From an uncultured Clostridia bacterium (GTDB taxonomy: Bacteria; Bacillota; Clostridia; TANB77; CAG-508): DNA of 48,589 nucleotides. Both the position numbers and the translations under genes were made by a program. How positions within the stretch are numbered: the first letter of the stretch is position 1; each line of letters begins with the position of its first letter. The stretch is taken from positions 1-48,589 of the forward strand of contig CANQSV010000010.1 of the NCBI GenBank assembly GCA_947626605.1, given 5' to 3'. A model generated the notes under the pieces. The model was not told the origin of the DNA. It saw only the letters and a program-made list of their open reading frames with translations, and did no database searches. Positions 22,566 through 31,828 of the stretch are shown piece by piece.

Positions 22566-24596
22566 ATGAATCTAGAGGGTAGATTATTAGGAAACAGATA
22601 CGAAATAATAAAGAAAATAGGAAATGGTGGAATGGCAACAGTATATAAAGCAAGATGTCATGTATTAAATAGATATGTAGCTGTAAAAGTACTAAAAGAT
22701 GAATTCACAACAGATGAAGAGTTTATAAAAAGATTTAATACAGAGGCTCAAGCAGTTGCGTGTTTTTCACATCCTAATATTGTATCTGTTTATGATGTAG
22801 GAACGGAAGGAAATCTACATTATATTGTAATGGAACTTATACAAGGAAAAACGTTAAAAGAAATAATAAAAGAAGATGGTGCTTTATCTTGGAAATGGTC
22901 TGTTAATGTAGCAATACAAATAGCATCAGCATTAGAAATAGCTCATAAAAACAATATAGTTCATAGAGATATAAAACCACACAATATAATAATAACAGAA
23001 GATGGAATAGCAAAAGTTACAGATTTTGGAATAGCAAAATCTGTATCAAATTCAACAATAACAGCTTTTGGAACTACTATAGGTTCAGTACATTATTTTT
23101 CACCAGAACATGCTAGAGGAGGATATACTGATGCAAAATCCGACTTATATTCACTAGGAGTTGTACTATATGAAATGGTAACAGGAAAAGTTCCTTTTGA
23201 TGCAGATACTCCAGTCTCAGTGGCTCTAAAACATATGCAAGAAGAAGCAGTAGAACCACGAAGAATAAATAGAACAGTACCATTAGCAGTTAATAATATT
23301 ATAATGAAAGCAATGAAAAAAGATGTTAATCAAAGATATCAAACAGCAACAGCAATGCTTAAGGATTTAAGCTTAGCATTAAAAACACCAAATGAGCCAA
23401 TAGTTGTACTTGATAATGAAGATACTGATTTTCCAACACAAAAAGTATCTATAATGAATGATGATATGTTAGAAGCAAGAAGAAATAGAACAACACGAAT
23501 GAATGAAGAAGAAAGAAAAAAATCAAATGAAGGAAATGTATTTTTTTCATTTATAAAAAGGCATAAATTTATATCAAGTGTTTTGGGTTTAATAATATTA
23601 TTTATTGTTAGTTTAACAGCAACAAGTAAGATTATTGGAGCAACAAAGGTGAAGGATATACAAACACCTAAATTAGTTGGTATGAAACAAGAAGAGGCAA
23701 AGCAACTAGCTGAATCTCAAGGATTTATTTATGAAGTAGCAGAAGAGAAATATGATACAGAAGTAGAAGAAGGAGTTATTATTTCTCAAGATCCAGAATA
23801 TAAAGCAAATTTTAAAATAAAAGAAAAATCAAAAATAAGTGTAGTAGTGAGTTTAGGTCAACAAATGACGAAAGTACCTAAAGTTAAGGGAAAGAAAAAG
23901 GATGAGGCAATAGAAGAATTAGAAAAGAAATTGTTGGAATATGAGATAGAAGAAACATATGATGATAAAGTAGAAGCGGGTTTTGTATTAGAACAGGATC
24001 AAAAAGAAAATGAAGAAGTCCCAGCAGGAACTACTGTAAAATTAAAAGTAAGTTTAGGTATTGAAAAAGTACAAATTCCAAATGTTGCAAATCCAAAATT
24101 AAAAATGACAGAATCAGAAGCTAAGAAAGAATTAGAAAAAATTGGCTTAAAAGTTAAAGTAGAATATAAAGAAGATACAACAAAAGATGATGGTATTGTT
24201 TTAAGCCAAAATAAAGATGCTGGAACAGAAGTAGAAAAAGGTTCTGAAATAACAATAGTTGTAAATAGTTTGCCAAAAAAGAAAGATGGAAAAATAACAC
24301 TTGATGTCGAAGGAATTTTAGGTAAAAAAGCATATAAAACAGTTGAAGAAACAACACAAGATGAAAATGGAGAAGAGGTAATTAAAGAAAAAGAAGTACT
24401 AAGGGAAGATATAGCAATTGAAATTTTAGTTGATGATTCTAGTGTTTATACAACTACTGCAAAAGGAAATGAAGTAGTATCATATACTCTAAAAAATAGA
24501 ACAGGCAATGTAGATGTCAAGATTAAAGTAGATGGTACAGTGGTATATGATGATGAGTTTAAATATGATGATACAACATTAAAAGTAAATAGTTAA
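22566..24596 (+). CDS. prkC: PASTA-domain Ser/Thr kinase PrkC (Stk)
   Basis: 676 aa. Kinase domain ~10-275: GNGGMATVYKA glycine loop, VAVKVL Lys, HRDIKPHNI catalytic loop, DFGIAKS. Juxtamembrane region ~280-335, single transmembrane helix ~337-357, then three extracellular PASTA domains (about 365-432, 433-500, 501-573) that bind muropeptides, and a unique C-terminal beta-rich tail to 676. It senses cell-wall fragments; in Bacillus it triggers spore germination and controls cell-wall metabolism. It is paired with prpC 54 bp upstream. A weak hairpin (24603-24624) separates it from rsgA. Confidence 0.95.
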   Translation: MNLEGRLLGNRYEIIKKIGNGGMATVYKARCHVLNRYVAVKVLKDEFTTDEEFIKRFNTEAQAVACFSHPNIVSVYDVGTEGNLHYIVMELIQGKTLKEIIKEDGALSWKWSVNVAIQIASALEIAHKNNIVHRDIKPHNIIITEDGIAKVTDFGIAKSVSNSTITAFGTTIGSVHYFSPEHARGGYTDAKSDLYSLGVVLYEMVTGKVPFDADTPVSVALKHMQEEAVEPRRINRTVPLAVNNIIMKAMKKDVNQRYQTATAMLKDLSLALKTPNEPIVVLDNEDTDFPTQKVSIMNDDMLEARRNRTTRMNEEERKKSNEGNVFFSFIKRHKFISSVLGLIILFIVSLTATSKIIGATKVKDIQTPKLVGMKQEEAKQLAESQGFIYEVAEEKYDTEVEEGVIISQDPEYKANFKIKEKSKISVVVSLGQQMTKVPKVKGKKKDEAIEELEKKLLEYEIEETYDDKVEAGFVLEQDQKENEEVPAGTTVKLKVSLGIEKVQIPNVANPKLKMTESEAKKELEKIGLKVKVEYKEDTTKDDGIVLSQNKDAGTEVEKGSEITIVVNSLPKKKDGKITLDVEGILGKKAYKTVEETTQDENGEEVIKEKEVLREDIAIEILVDDSSVYTTTAKGNEVVSYTLKNRTGNVDVKIKVDGTVVYDDEFKYDDTTLKVNS

Positions 24597-24602
24597 TTTA
24601 AT

Positions 24603-24624
24603 AGGGCAACAGAAATGCTGCCCT
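24603..24624 (+). terminator. Weak intra-operon hairpin between prkC and rsgA
   Basis: AGGGCA (24603-24608) pairs with TGCCCT (24619-24624), possibly extended inward by a C-G pair. Only a short T stretch follows, so it likely attenuates rather than ends transcription. Confidence 0.45.
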
Positions 24625-24656
24625 TAATTTATATAAAATCAAAAAATGGAGGATAC

Positions 24657-25538
24657 ATGTTACAAGGGAAAATAGTAAATAATATTTCAAATATTTACTT
24701 TATAGAAGCAGATAATGAAATATATGAATGCACTGCTAGAGGAAAATTTAAGAATTCTGATATAACACCAGTAGTTGGAGATTTTGTGAACATAGAAATT
24801 ATAAAACAAGAAGAGAAAAAAGGAATTATATGCGAAATAAAGCAAAGAAAAAACTATATAAAAAGACCTAAATTATCCAACATAACACAATTAGTATTTG
24901 TACTATCTGCAAAAATGCCAAAACCAGATTTACTAATGTTAGATAAACAATTAGCATTTGCAGAGTTCTTAGGAATAAAATCTGTTATAGTAATTAATAA
25001 AATTGATTTAGATGATAAGATAATTGGAGAAATAGAAAAAATATATTCTAATATAGGATATAAAGTAATTAAAACTGTTGCAAAAGAAGCACAGGGAATA
25101 AAAGAGGTAAAAGATGTTTTAAAAGGAGAGATAAGTGCCTTCTCAGGAAACTCTGGAGTAGGAAAATCAACTCTAATAAATTCTATTTTTGGGGACAATA
25201 CAACTCTAGAAGGAATTATTAGTAATAAAAATAAAAAAGGGAAAAATACAACTACCACAATTAAACTTTACAAAATAGATAAAGATACTTATATTGCAGA
25301 CACACCAGGATTTTCTACTTTTGATATATCAGAAATAGGAACAAAAGACCTACAAAATTACTTTGTAGAATTTAGAAATTCAATAAAAGATTGTGAATTT
25401 GTCGGTTGTACACATATTAAAGAAATTAATTGTAAAATAAAAAAAGAGGTTGAACAAGGAATAATATCAGAAGATAGATATAATAGGTATATAAAAATAT
25501 ATGAAGAATTAAAAGATAAGGAGGAACACAAATGGTAG
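24657..25538 (+). CDS. rsgA: Ribosome small subunit-dependent GTPase RsgA
   Basis: 293 aa. N-terminal OB fold (to ~70), then a circularly permuted GTPase: NKID (G4) near 117 precedes the P-loop GNSGVGKST near 162 and DTPGF (G3) near 214. A C-terminal zinc-binding segment follows (CEFVGCTHIKEINCKI). It acts in late 30S maturation. ATG 24657 is chosen because TGGAGG lies just upstream; the longer frame from 24615 has no such site. It overlaps rpe by 7 nt. Confidence 0.95.
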   Translation: MLQGKIVNNISNIYFIEADNEIYECTARGKFKNSDITPVVGDFVNIEIIKQEEKKGIICEIKQRKNYIKRPKLSNITQLVFVLSAKMPKPDLLMLDKQLAFAEFLGIKSVIVINKIDLDDKIIGEIEKIYSNIGYKVIKTVAKEAQGIKEVKDVLKGEISAFSGNSGVGKSTLINSIFGDNTTLEGIISNKNKKGKNTTTTIKLYKIDKDTYIADTPGFSTFDISEIGTKDLQNYFVEFRNSIKDCEFVGCTHIKEINCKIKKEVEQGIISEDRYNRYIKIYEELKDKEEHKW

Positions 25539-26194
25539 AAATATCTGCATCAATTTTAACAATAGAAAAAGAAAATTCAATAAAAAAATTTTACGAATTA
25601 GAAACCGCAAAAACAGACTATTTTCACATAGATGTTATGGATGGAAAGTTCGTTCCCAAAAACACTACAGCCCAAATGATAGAGTATTCTGAATATTTAA
25701 AGCAAATATCTAGTATACCATTAGATGTACATTTAATGGTAGAAGACGTAAAAACATGGACTTTAGCATTTTTAGGAGTATCTCCTAATATAATTACTTT
25801 TCATGTAGAGGCTTTAAAGAATGAAGAAGCAGTAATGGAGGTAATAAAATTTATAAAAGATAGTGGAATAAAAGTAGGAATATCTGTTAAACCTAATACA
25901 CCTATTGAGGAAATTTATAAATACTTACCTTATATACATATGGTATTGGTGATGACAGTAGAGCCAGGACTGGGAGGGCAAAGCTTAATTCCAGAAATGC
26001 TAGAAAAAGTTAAAAAGTTAAAACAGCATATTACAAAAAACAATCTAGAAATAGATATAGAAGTAGATGGGGGAATTAAAGTTAGCAACATAAAAGATGC
26101 TGTGGATGCTGGAATTGATATAGCTGTTGTAGGAACAGGACTTACATCTTCAGAGAATATGGCAGAAACAATGAAACAATTAAAGAGTAATTAA
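25532..26194 (+). CDS. rpe: Ribulose-phosphate 3-epimerase
   Basis: 220-aa TIM barrel. Motifs: SASILT at the start, FHIDVMDGKFVPK near residue 31, DVHLMVE near 68, MTVEPGLGGQSLIPE near 146 and EVDGGIK near 177. It interconverts ribulose-5-phosphate and xylulose-5-phosphate in the pentose phosphate pathway. The start is inside rsgA, with AAGGAGG within the rsgA 3' end, so translation is coupled. A strong terminator follows. Confidence 0.95.
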   Translation: MVEISASILTIEKENSIKKFYELETAKTDYFHIDVMDGKFVPKNTTAQMIEYSEYLKQISSIPLDVHLMVEDVKTWTLAFLGVSPNIITFHVEALKNEEAVMEVIKFIKDSGIKVGISVKPNTPIEEIYKYLPYIHMVLVMTVEPGLGGQSLIPEMLEKVKKLKQHITKNNLEIDIEVDGGIKVSNIKDAVDAGIDIAVVGTGLTSSENMAETMKQLKSN

Positions 26195-26207
26195 AAAATT
26201 AATTCAT

Positions 26208-26240
26208 ATGACGACTTTTGAAAGTCGTCATTAAAATTTT
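26208..26240 (+). terminator. Terminator of the rlmN-rpe operon
   Basis: Perfect 11-bp stem (26208-26218 with 26221-26231) and A/T-rich tail. It can act on both strands. Confidence 0.85.
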
Positions 26241-26291
26241 ATATGTAGATTAAAAAATATTTTTCACACATACTATGAAAAAGTCATAAAA

Positions 26292-26298
26292 TGTCGAA
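26292..26298 (+). promoter_or_regulatory. Possible Spo0A box
   Basis: TGTCGAA matches the 0A-box core in the 450-bp gap before the WG-repeat gene. A 7-bp match alone is weak evidence, but spo0A is in the same region. The rest of this gap (26240-26610) is very A/T-rich. Confidence 0.3.
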
Positions 26299-26433
26299 AA
26301 ATGAAAATAAAAAAAGATTTACAAAAAAAGAGTTAAATGTTAAAATAAAAATGATTTTTAAATCTTAATAATTTTATTCAAAATTATTATTATTTCCCCA
26401 AAAATAAAAAATAATAAGGAAGGTGATGAATAA

Positions 26434-26598
26434 CTGTATTGCAAAAGAAGTATAAATATAATTTCTGCTGTAATATCTATCTGTATAGTTATTTTAATAA
26501 ATATTGGATATAATAAAATAATGAATTACATATTGTTTATAAATCAAATGAAAACTAATTATTTAATATATTATGCTAAAAATATCCATAATATCTGA
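26434..26598 (+). CDS. Possible 54-codon membrane peptide with non-standard start
   Basis: An open frame of 54 codons contains one clear hydrophobic helix (SINIISAVISICIVILINIG) behind a strong AAGGAAGGTGATGA ribosome binding site. The only in-frame start is CTG at 26434; the ATG at the ideal distance (26427) is in another frame and closes after 9 codons. Either a small membrane protein with CTG start, a frameshifted gene, or chance. Confidence 0.25.
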   Translation: MYCKRSINIISAVISICIVILINIGYNKIMNYILFINQMKTNYLIYYAKNIHNI

Positions 26599-26615
26599 AA
26601 TTTATGACAAAAAAA

Positions 26616-26644
26616 TTGACATGAAACTATCAAAAATATATAAT
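26616..26644 (+). promoter_or_regulatory. Consensus sigma-A promoter of the WG-repeat gene
   Basis: TTGACA (26616-26621), 17-bp spacer, TATAAT (26639-26644): perfect consensus. The first in-frame ATG at 26643 overlaps the -10 and cannot be the start, so ATG 26685 is used. Confidence 0.9.
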
Positions 26645-26684
26645 GTTTATGGTCGAAATAACTAAAATGAAAGAGGTTTTGCAT

Positions 26685-28442
26685 ATGAAGAAAGTTATAA
26701 AGGCAATAGTAAAGCCAATTATAATAATAGCAATTATTGCATTAATCGTGGGGTTAGCTTATAGATATATGCAAAAAAGGAATAAAAATTATGAATTAGA
26801 AATTGTAAATTCATATAGTTATTATCCACTTTTACAAGATAGTAAATATGGAATTATAGATTTACAGGGAAACATTTTAGTTAATCCAGAATATAAGCAA
26901 GTAATAATTCCAAACCCTTCAAAAGATGTATTTGTATGTGTTAATGAAAATGAACGTGAAGATACGGATGAAGATGATACAACAGTAGTATTTAATCAAC
27001 AAGGAGAACAAATATTTAAAGAATATGAAAATGTATCTGCAATTAGATTTTCAGGAACAGTTAGTGATATGCCATATGAAAAAACAGTCCTTTCGTATAA
27101 GAAAGATGGTAAATATGGATTAATAGATTATAAGGGCAAAAAAGTAACAGAGCCTATATATGAAGAAATATCAAGTGTGCCATATAAAGAAGGAGAAATC
27201 TTAGCTAAAAAAGATGGTAAATATGGTGTAATAAATAATAAAGGAGTTGTACTAATAGAATTTGAGTATGATGAAATTACTGGAGATGGTTTTTACAAAG
27301 ATGATACAAAATATAAAGAGGCAGGTTATTTTGTAGGAAAAAAAACTGATGATGGTTACAGATATGGATATATAAATAATAAATTCGATAAACTTATTGA
27401 TATGGAATATAATGAAATATATAGAGCTGGTGTCGAAGATGACGAAAAAAATGTGTATCTCATTGCAACAAAAAATGGACAAGTAGGAGTTATATACAAT
27501 AAAAAAGAAATAATAAAATTTGAGTATGAAGATATAGAATATGATGATGAAAGTAAAAGATTTTTAGTAGTAAAAGATTCAAAAAAAGGCGTATTTGATA
27601 TTAATGGAACAAATATAATCCCAGTTAATTATGATTATGTAACATACAAAGGTGACTATATATATGCAGCAACTGATAATGAAGCTAAGTATTTTGATGA
27701 ATTTGGAAAAGAAATAGTAGAAATGGAATATTTAGAAATATATCCAACAGATAATGTAATTTATAATATAACTGTTTCTGAAGATGGCAAGTATGGAATT
27801 ATTGATGGAAAAGGAAATGTATTAGTAGATAATACTTATTCATTTATTGATTATGCTTTTGATAATTATTTTATTGCTTTAAGAGATGGCAAACTTGGGA
27901 TAATTGATGAGCAAGAAAATAATATAATTGAATTTAAATATGATGTATTACAATGTATTAATGGAACTAATGTAATTCAAGGAAAAATATCTGATACAGA
28001 TACAATGGATTTATATTCTAAACAGATGGAAAAAGTTGCTACAGTTGAAAATGCTGTAATAAATTTATACAATGACTATATTGAAGTATATTCAGAAAAG
28101 AGTACAAAATATTTTGACTTTGAAGGAAATGAAAAGACAAATACTCAAATATTAAAAAATAATGAACTGTTTGCAATTGAAAAAGATGGTAAATGGGGAA
28201 TGACAGATAAACTAGGGAATATAGTAGTAGATTGTATATATGATAAAGTAACAGAGCTTAATGAATATGGTTTTGCTGGTATAAAATTAGATGGAAAATG
28301 GGGTGTTGTAGATAAAACAGGAAATATAATTTTAGAACCAACATATGAACATTTTGCAAATAATGAAAAGCCAGAATTTATAAATAAATACTATAAAGTA
28401 ACTTATGGATATGGAGAGAGCTATTATACAAATGAAGAATAA
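26685..28442 (+). CDS. Membrane-anchored WG-repeat protein
   Basis: 585 aa. A basic N-terminus and one transmembrane helix (about residues 8-28) anchor an extracytoplasmic chain of about ten WG (KWG) repeats. Each has a pattern like KYGIIDxxGN(I/V)xxxxxYxxI, clearest at the end (KWGMTDKLGNIVVDCIYDKV, KWGVVDKTGNIILEPTYEHF). WG repeats fold as beta-hairpin solenoids and are presumed binding modules; no ligand is known for this one. It is driven by a perfect sigma-A promoter and closed by its own terminator, so a monocistronic and probably abundant surface protein. Confidence 0.88.
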   Translation: MKKVIKAIVKPIIIIAIIALIVGLAYRYMQKRNKNYELEIVNSYSYYPLLQDSKYGIIDLQGNILVNPEYKQVIIPNPSKDVFVCVNENEREDTDEDDTTVVFNQQGEQIFKEYENVSAIRFSGTVSDMPYEKTVLSYKKDGKYGLIDYKGKKVTEPIYEEISSVPYKEGEILAKKDGKYGVINNKGVVLIEFEYDEITGDGFYKDDTKYKEAGYFVGKKTDDGYRYGYINNKFDKLIDMEYNEIYRAGVEDDEKNVYLIATKNGQVGVIYNKKEIIKFEYEDIEYDDESKRFLVVKDSKKGVFDINGTNIIPVNYDYVTYKGDYIYAATDNEAKYFDEFGKEIVEMEYLEIYPTDNVIYNITVSEDGKYGIIDGKGNVLVDNTYSFIDYAFDNYFIALRDGKLGIIDEQENNIIEFKYDVLQCINGTNVIQGKISDTDTMDLYSKQMEKVATVENAVINLYNDYIEVYSEKSTKYFDFEGNEKTNTQILKNNELFAIEKDGKWGMTDKLGNIVVDCIYDKVTELNEYGFAGIKLDGKWGVVDKTGNIILEPTYEHFANNEKPEFINKYYKVTYGYGESYYTNEE

Positions 28443-28456
28443 TATAAAGATAAAAT

Positions 28457-28486
28457 AAAGAGCGATGAAAACATCGTTCTTTAAAT
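28457..28486 (+). terminator. Terminator of the WG-repeat gene
   Basis: 11-bp stem with one G-T pair (28457-28467 with 28472-28482) and a 4-nt AAAA loop. Confidence 0.85.
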
Positions 28487-28509
28487 AATTTTAAATAAAG
28501 GAGATTAAT

Positions 28510-29775
28510 ATGTATCAAGAATTTGGGATTAGTGATGAAATTTTAAATTTAGCAAATAAAGCAGAAAGACAAATAGAAGAAGAAGGAATTTTTAAAAATA
28601 TAGAACAAGTTTGCGAATATAATAGCTTAAAAGTTTTAACAGCTTTTCAAAAAAATAAAGTATCAGATATGCATTTTAATTCTACAACTGGATATGGGTA
28701 TGGAGATATAGGAAGAGATTGTATAGAAAATATATTTGCAGATGTATTAAAAGCAGAGGATGCTTTAGTAAGAGGACAATTTATATCAGGAACTCATGCT
28801 TTAACAGTAGCTTTATTCGCTCTCTTAAGACCAAATGATATATTTTTAAGTATAACAGGAAAACCATACGATACATTAGATTGTGTAATAGGGATAGAAG
28901 AGAATAGGAGTTCATTAGAATCATTTGGAGTTAAATATGAGCAGATAGATTTAAAAGATAATGGAGAGTTTAATATAGAAAAAATAGTAGAAAGAGTTTC
29001 TAAAAAAGATATAAAATTAATTGAAATTCAAAGGTCAAGAGGATACGCAACAAGAGAATCTATAAGTATAGATAGTGTCGAACAAGTAATAAAAGCAATA
29101 AGAAAAGTAAACAATGAAGTTATAATAATGATAGATAATTGTTATTGTGAATTTGTTGGAAGAAAAGAACCTTTGGAAGTTGGAGCAGATATAATAGTTG
29201 GATCATTAATAAAAAATCTTGGAGGAGGAGTTGCACCAAATGGGGCATATATTGCAGGAAAAAAAGAGCTTGTAGAACTAGCAGCTGAAAGATTAACTTC
29301 GCCAGGACAAGGAAAAGAAGTTGGACCTACACTTGGAATTAATAAATCTATTTTACAAGGTATATACTTAGCACCAAATGTAGTTGCAAGTAGCTTGAAA
29401 ACTGCAGTTTTTGCAGCTAAGATGTTAGAGATTCTTGGATATAAAGTATCACCTAGATATAATGAAAAAAGAGCAGATATAGTACAAACAATAGAATTTA
29501 ATGATGCAGATAAACTAATAAAATATTGTCAAGGAATACAAATGGGGTCAGCGATAGATTCTAATTCTATTCCAGAGCCATGGGATATGCCTGGATATAA
29601 TGATCAAATAATAATGGCATCAGGAAGTTTTACTCAGGGATCTTCAATAGAGCTTTCTTGTGATGGACCAATAAGACCACCATATATAGCATTTATGCAG
29701 GGCGGACTTACATATGAATATGGAAAAATTGGAGTATTAAAAGCAATTCAAAATATAGTAAAGAGTGAAAAATAA
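28510..29775 (+). CDS. Methionine gamma-lyase-like PLP enzyme (aluminium-resistance family)
   Basis: 421 aa, close to the family's usual length. Fold-type-I PLP enzyme of the Met_gamma_lyase (YnbB / 'aluminum resistance protein') family. N-terminal FNSTTGYGYGDIGRD, the PLP-phosphate region QFISGTHALTVALF near residue 98, DNCYCEF near 214 with the Asp, and the Schiff-base Lys in GSLIKNLGGGVAPNGAY near 238. The true substrate in this subfamily is unclear. AAAGGAG precedes the ATG. It is followed at 51 bp by a flavoprotein gene, with no terminator between. Confidence 0.85.
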   Translation: MYQEFGISDEILNLANKAERQIEEEGIFKNIEQVCEYNSLKVLTAFQKNKVSDMHFNSTTGYGYGDIGRDCIENIFADVLKAEDALVRGQFISGTHALTVALFALLRPNDIFLSITGKPYDTLDCVIGIEENRSSLESFGVKYEQIDLKDNGEFNIEKIVERVSKKDIKLIEIQRSRGYATRESISIDSVEQVIKAIRKVNNEVIIMIDNCYCEFVGRKEPLEVGADIIVGSLIKNLGGGVAPNGAYIAGKKELVELAAERLTSPGQGKEVGPTLGINKSILQGIYLAPNVVASSLKTAVFAAKMLEILGYKVSPRYNEKRADIVQTIEFNDADKLIKYCQGIQMGSAIDSNSIPEPWDMPGYNDQIIMASGSFTQGSSIELSCDGPIRPPYIAFMQGGLTYEYGKIGVLKAIQNIVKSEK

Positions 29776-29826
29776 GTATAAATTAAATATGCCAAATTTA
29801 TACATGAGAAAGGAATCATAATAAAA

Positions 29827-31095
29827 ATGAAAATAGTAATAATTGGTGGTGGACCTGCAGGAATGATGGCTGCTATTTCTGCAAAAGAAGCGAATCAAGA
29901 AGCGGAAGTTATTATTTTAGAAAAAATGGAAAGATTAGGTAGAAAATTACTTATAACCGGTAAAGGTAGATGCAATATAACTAGTAGTTTAGATATATCA
30001 GAGTTTATAAAAAATGTTCCAGGCAATGGAATGTTTTTATATAGTGCTTTTAATAAATATACCAATGAAGATATAATAAAATTTTTAGAAGATAAAGGTG
30101 TAGAAGTAAAAGAAGAAAGAGGAAATAGAGTATTTCCAGTTTCAGATAAATCACAAGATGTTTTAGATGCTTTTGTTAGCAGATTAAAAGAATTGAAAGT
30201 AAAAATAAAAACAAATATGGAAGTAACAGGAATAGAAAAAGATAATAATGCAGTTAAAGGTGTTACATATATAAATCATAACAAAGAAGAATATATGGAA
30301 GCTGACAAGATAATATTAGCAACAGGAGGGAAAAGCTATTCTAGTACTGGTTCTACAGGTGATGGGTATAAAATTGCGCAAGAATTAGGTCATACTATAA
30401 CTAAGATTAGGCCATCACTAGTTCCAATGGAAACTTATGAGAAAAGTTTATGTAAGGAATTACAAGGATTAAGTTTAAAAAATGTAGGAATTAAAATTAT
30501 AGATATAAAAAATAATAAAGAAATATATAATGATTTTGGAGAAATGCTTTTTACACATTTTGGAGTATCTGGACCAACAATATTAAGTGCTTCAGCACAT
30601 ATTTTAAGATATAAAGATGCCGAAAAATTATTAAAAGAAAAACAAATAAAACTATTTATAGATTTAAAACCAACACTTTCTATTGAAAAACTAGACTTAA
30701 GAATAAGAAAAGATTTTGAAGAGGTAAAGAATAAGCAGTTTCAAAATAGTTTAGATAAACTTTTACCTAAAAAATTGATTAATCCAATAGTAGAGTTAAG
30801 TGAAATTAATCCAACTAAAAAAGTAAATGAAGTTACTAAAGAAGAAAGATTAAGGATAGTAAACTTATTAAAAAATTTTCAAGTTACATTAAAAAATTTT
30901 AGAGATATAGAAGATGCAATAATAACAGCAGGAGGTATAAGTATAAAAGAAATAAATCCATCTACAATGGAATCTAAAATAATTAAAAACCTTTATTTTG
31001 CAGGAGAAATAATTGATGTTGATGCATATACAGGAGGCTTTAATCTTCAAATTGCGTATTCAACTGGATATGTTGCAGGAGGGAACACATGGTAA
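29827..31095 (+). CDS. BaiN/HI0933-family FAD-dependent oxidoreductase
   Basis: 422 aa. N-terminal dinucleotide fold IIGGGPAGMMAAISA (residues 4-18) and the family signature GRKLLITGKGRCNIT near residue 38. Also ATGGKSYSSTGSTGDGY near 161 and the C-terminal FAD contact NLYFAGEIIDVDAYTGGFNLQ. The family includes the BaiN bile-acid reductase and many uncharacterised flavoproteins. It overlaps the next gene by 7 nt. The ATG is preceded by AGAAAGGA. Confidence 0.88.
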   Translation: MKIVIIGGGPAGMMAAISAKEANQEAEVIILEKMERLGRKLLITGKGRCNITSSLDISEFIKNVPGNGMFLYSAFNKYTNEDIIKFLEDKGVEVKEERGNRVFPVSDKSQDVLDAFVSRLKELKVKIKTNMEVTGIEKDNNAVKGVTYINHNKEEYMEADKIILATGGKSYSSTGSTGDGYKIAQELGHTITKIRPSLVPMETYEKSLCKELQGLSLKNVGIKIIDIKNNKEIYNDFGEMLFTHFGVSGPTILSASAHILRYKDAEKLLKEKQIKLFIDLKPTLSIEKLDLRIRKDFEEVKNKQFQNSLDKLLPKKLINPIVELSEINPTKKVNEVTKEERLRIVNLLKNFQVTLKNFRDIEDAIITAGGISIKEINPSTMESKIIKNLYFAGEIIDVDAYTGGFNLQIAYSTGYVAGGNTW

Positions 31096-31715
31096 GTTTT
31101 AAAGTAATAGATAAAAATGTAAATGCACAAATTGTTGAAAAAAAATCTAAATTTATATCAAATATATTTTATGTAGAAACAATAGATGAGGCAGAAAAGA
31201 TAATAAGAGAAACAAGAAAGAAATACTATGATGCAAGACATAACTGTTATGCATATAGAATTATAGAAGATGGGAATATAATAGAAAGAAGTAGTGATGA
31301 TGGAGAACCATCAGGTACAGCAGGAGCTCCAATACTAAATATAATTTCAAAAAATGATATATCAAATGTACTAGTAATTGTTACAAGATATTTTGGTGGA
31401 ATTTTATTAGGAACAGGAGGCTTGGTAAAAGCATATTCTGAAGCAGTACTAAAGGCTCTTGAGGGTATAGAATATAAAATGCAGGCTGTAGGCTGTGAGG
31501 TACAAGTATTATTACCATATTCAGAGGTAGAAAATTTCAGATATTTTTGTAGGAAAGAAAAAATTAATATTTGCAAAGAAGAATTTACAGAAAATGTAAA
31601 ATTCAACATAGAGGTTCAAAAAGAAAATTTAAAAAAACTACTGGAAAAAATTTCAAGTGACAAAACAAAAGGAATAACGACAAAAGTCTTGCAAGAGAAG
31701 ACTATTAAAATTTAG
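31089..31715 (+). CDS. YigZ/IMPACT family protein
   Basis: 208 aa. UPF0029/IMPACT N-terminal domain with the signature KSKFISNIFYVE, a central DARHNCYAYRI and SSDDGEPSGTAGAPIL, then VTRYFGGILLGTGGLVKAYSEA. A ferredoxin-like C-terminal domain follows. The bacterial role is unknown; the eukaryotic homologue modulates GCN2. It starts inside the preceding gene (GGAGGGAACAC-ATG), so it is translationally coupled to the flavoprotein. Confidence 0.9.
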   Translation: MVSFKVIDKNVNAQIVEKKSKFISNIFYVETIDEAEKIIRETRKKYYDARHNCYAYRIIEDGNIIERSSDDGEPSGTAGAPILNIISKNDISNVLVIVTRYFGGILLGTGGLVKAYSEAVLKALEGIEYKMQAVGCEVQVLLPYSEVENFRYFCRKEKINICKEEFTENVKFNIEVQKENLKKLLEKISSDKTKGITTKVLQEKTIKI

Positions 31716-31751
31716 CAAAAATAAAAAAATGAAAAAAATCACAAAAATAAC

Positions 31752-31780
31752 TTGCAAAAAATGGAAAATGATATTATAAT
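31752..31780 (+). promoter_or_regulatory. Sigma-A promoter of spo0A
   Basis: TTGCAA (31752-31757), 17-bp spacer, TATAAT (31775-31780). No obvious second (sigma-H) promoter was recognised. Confidence 0.75.
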
Positions 31781-31828
31781 GCAAAATGTAAAATTTTTAC
31801 AAATATTTTAACCTAGGAGGAAATGATA

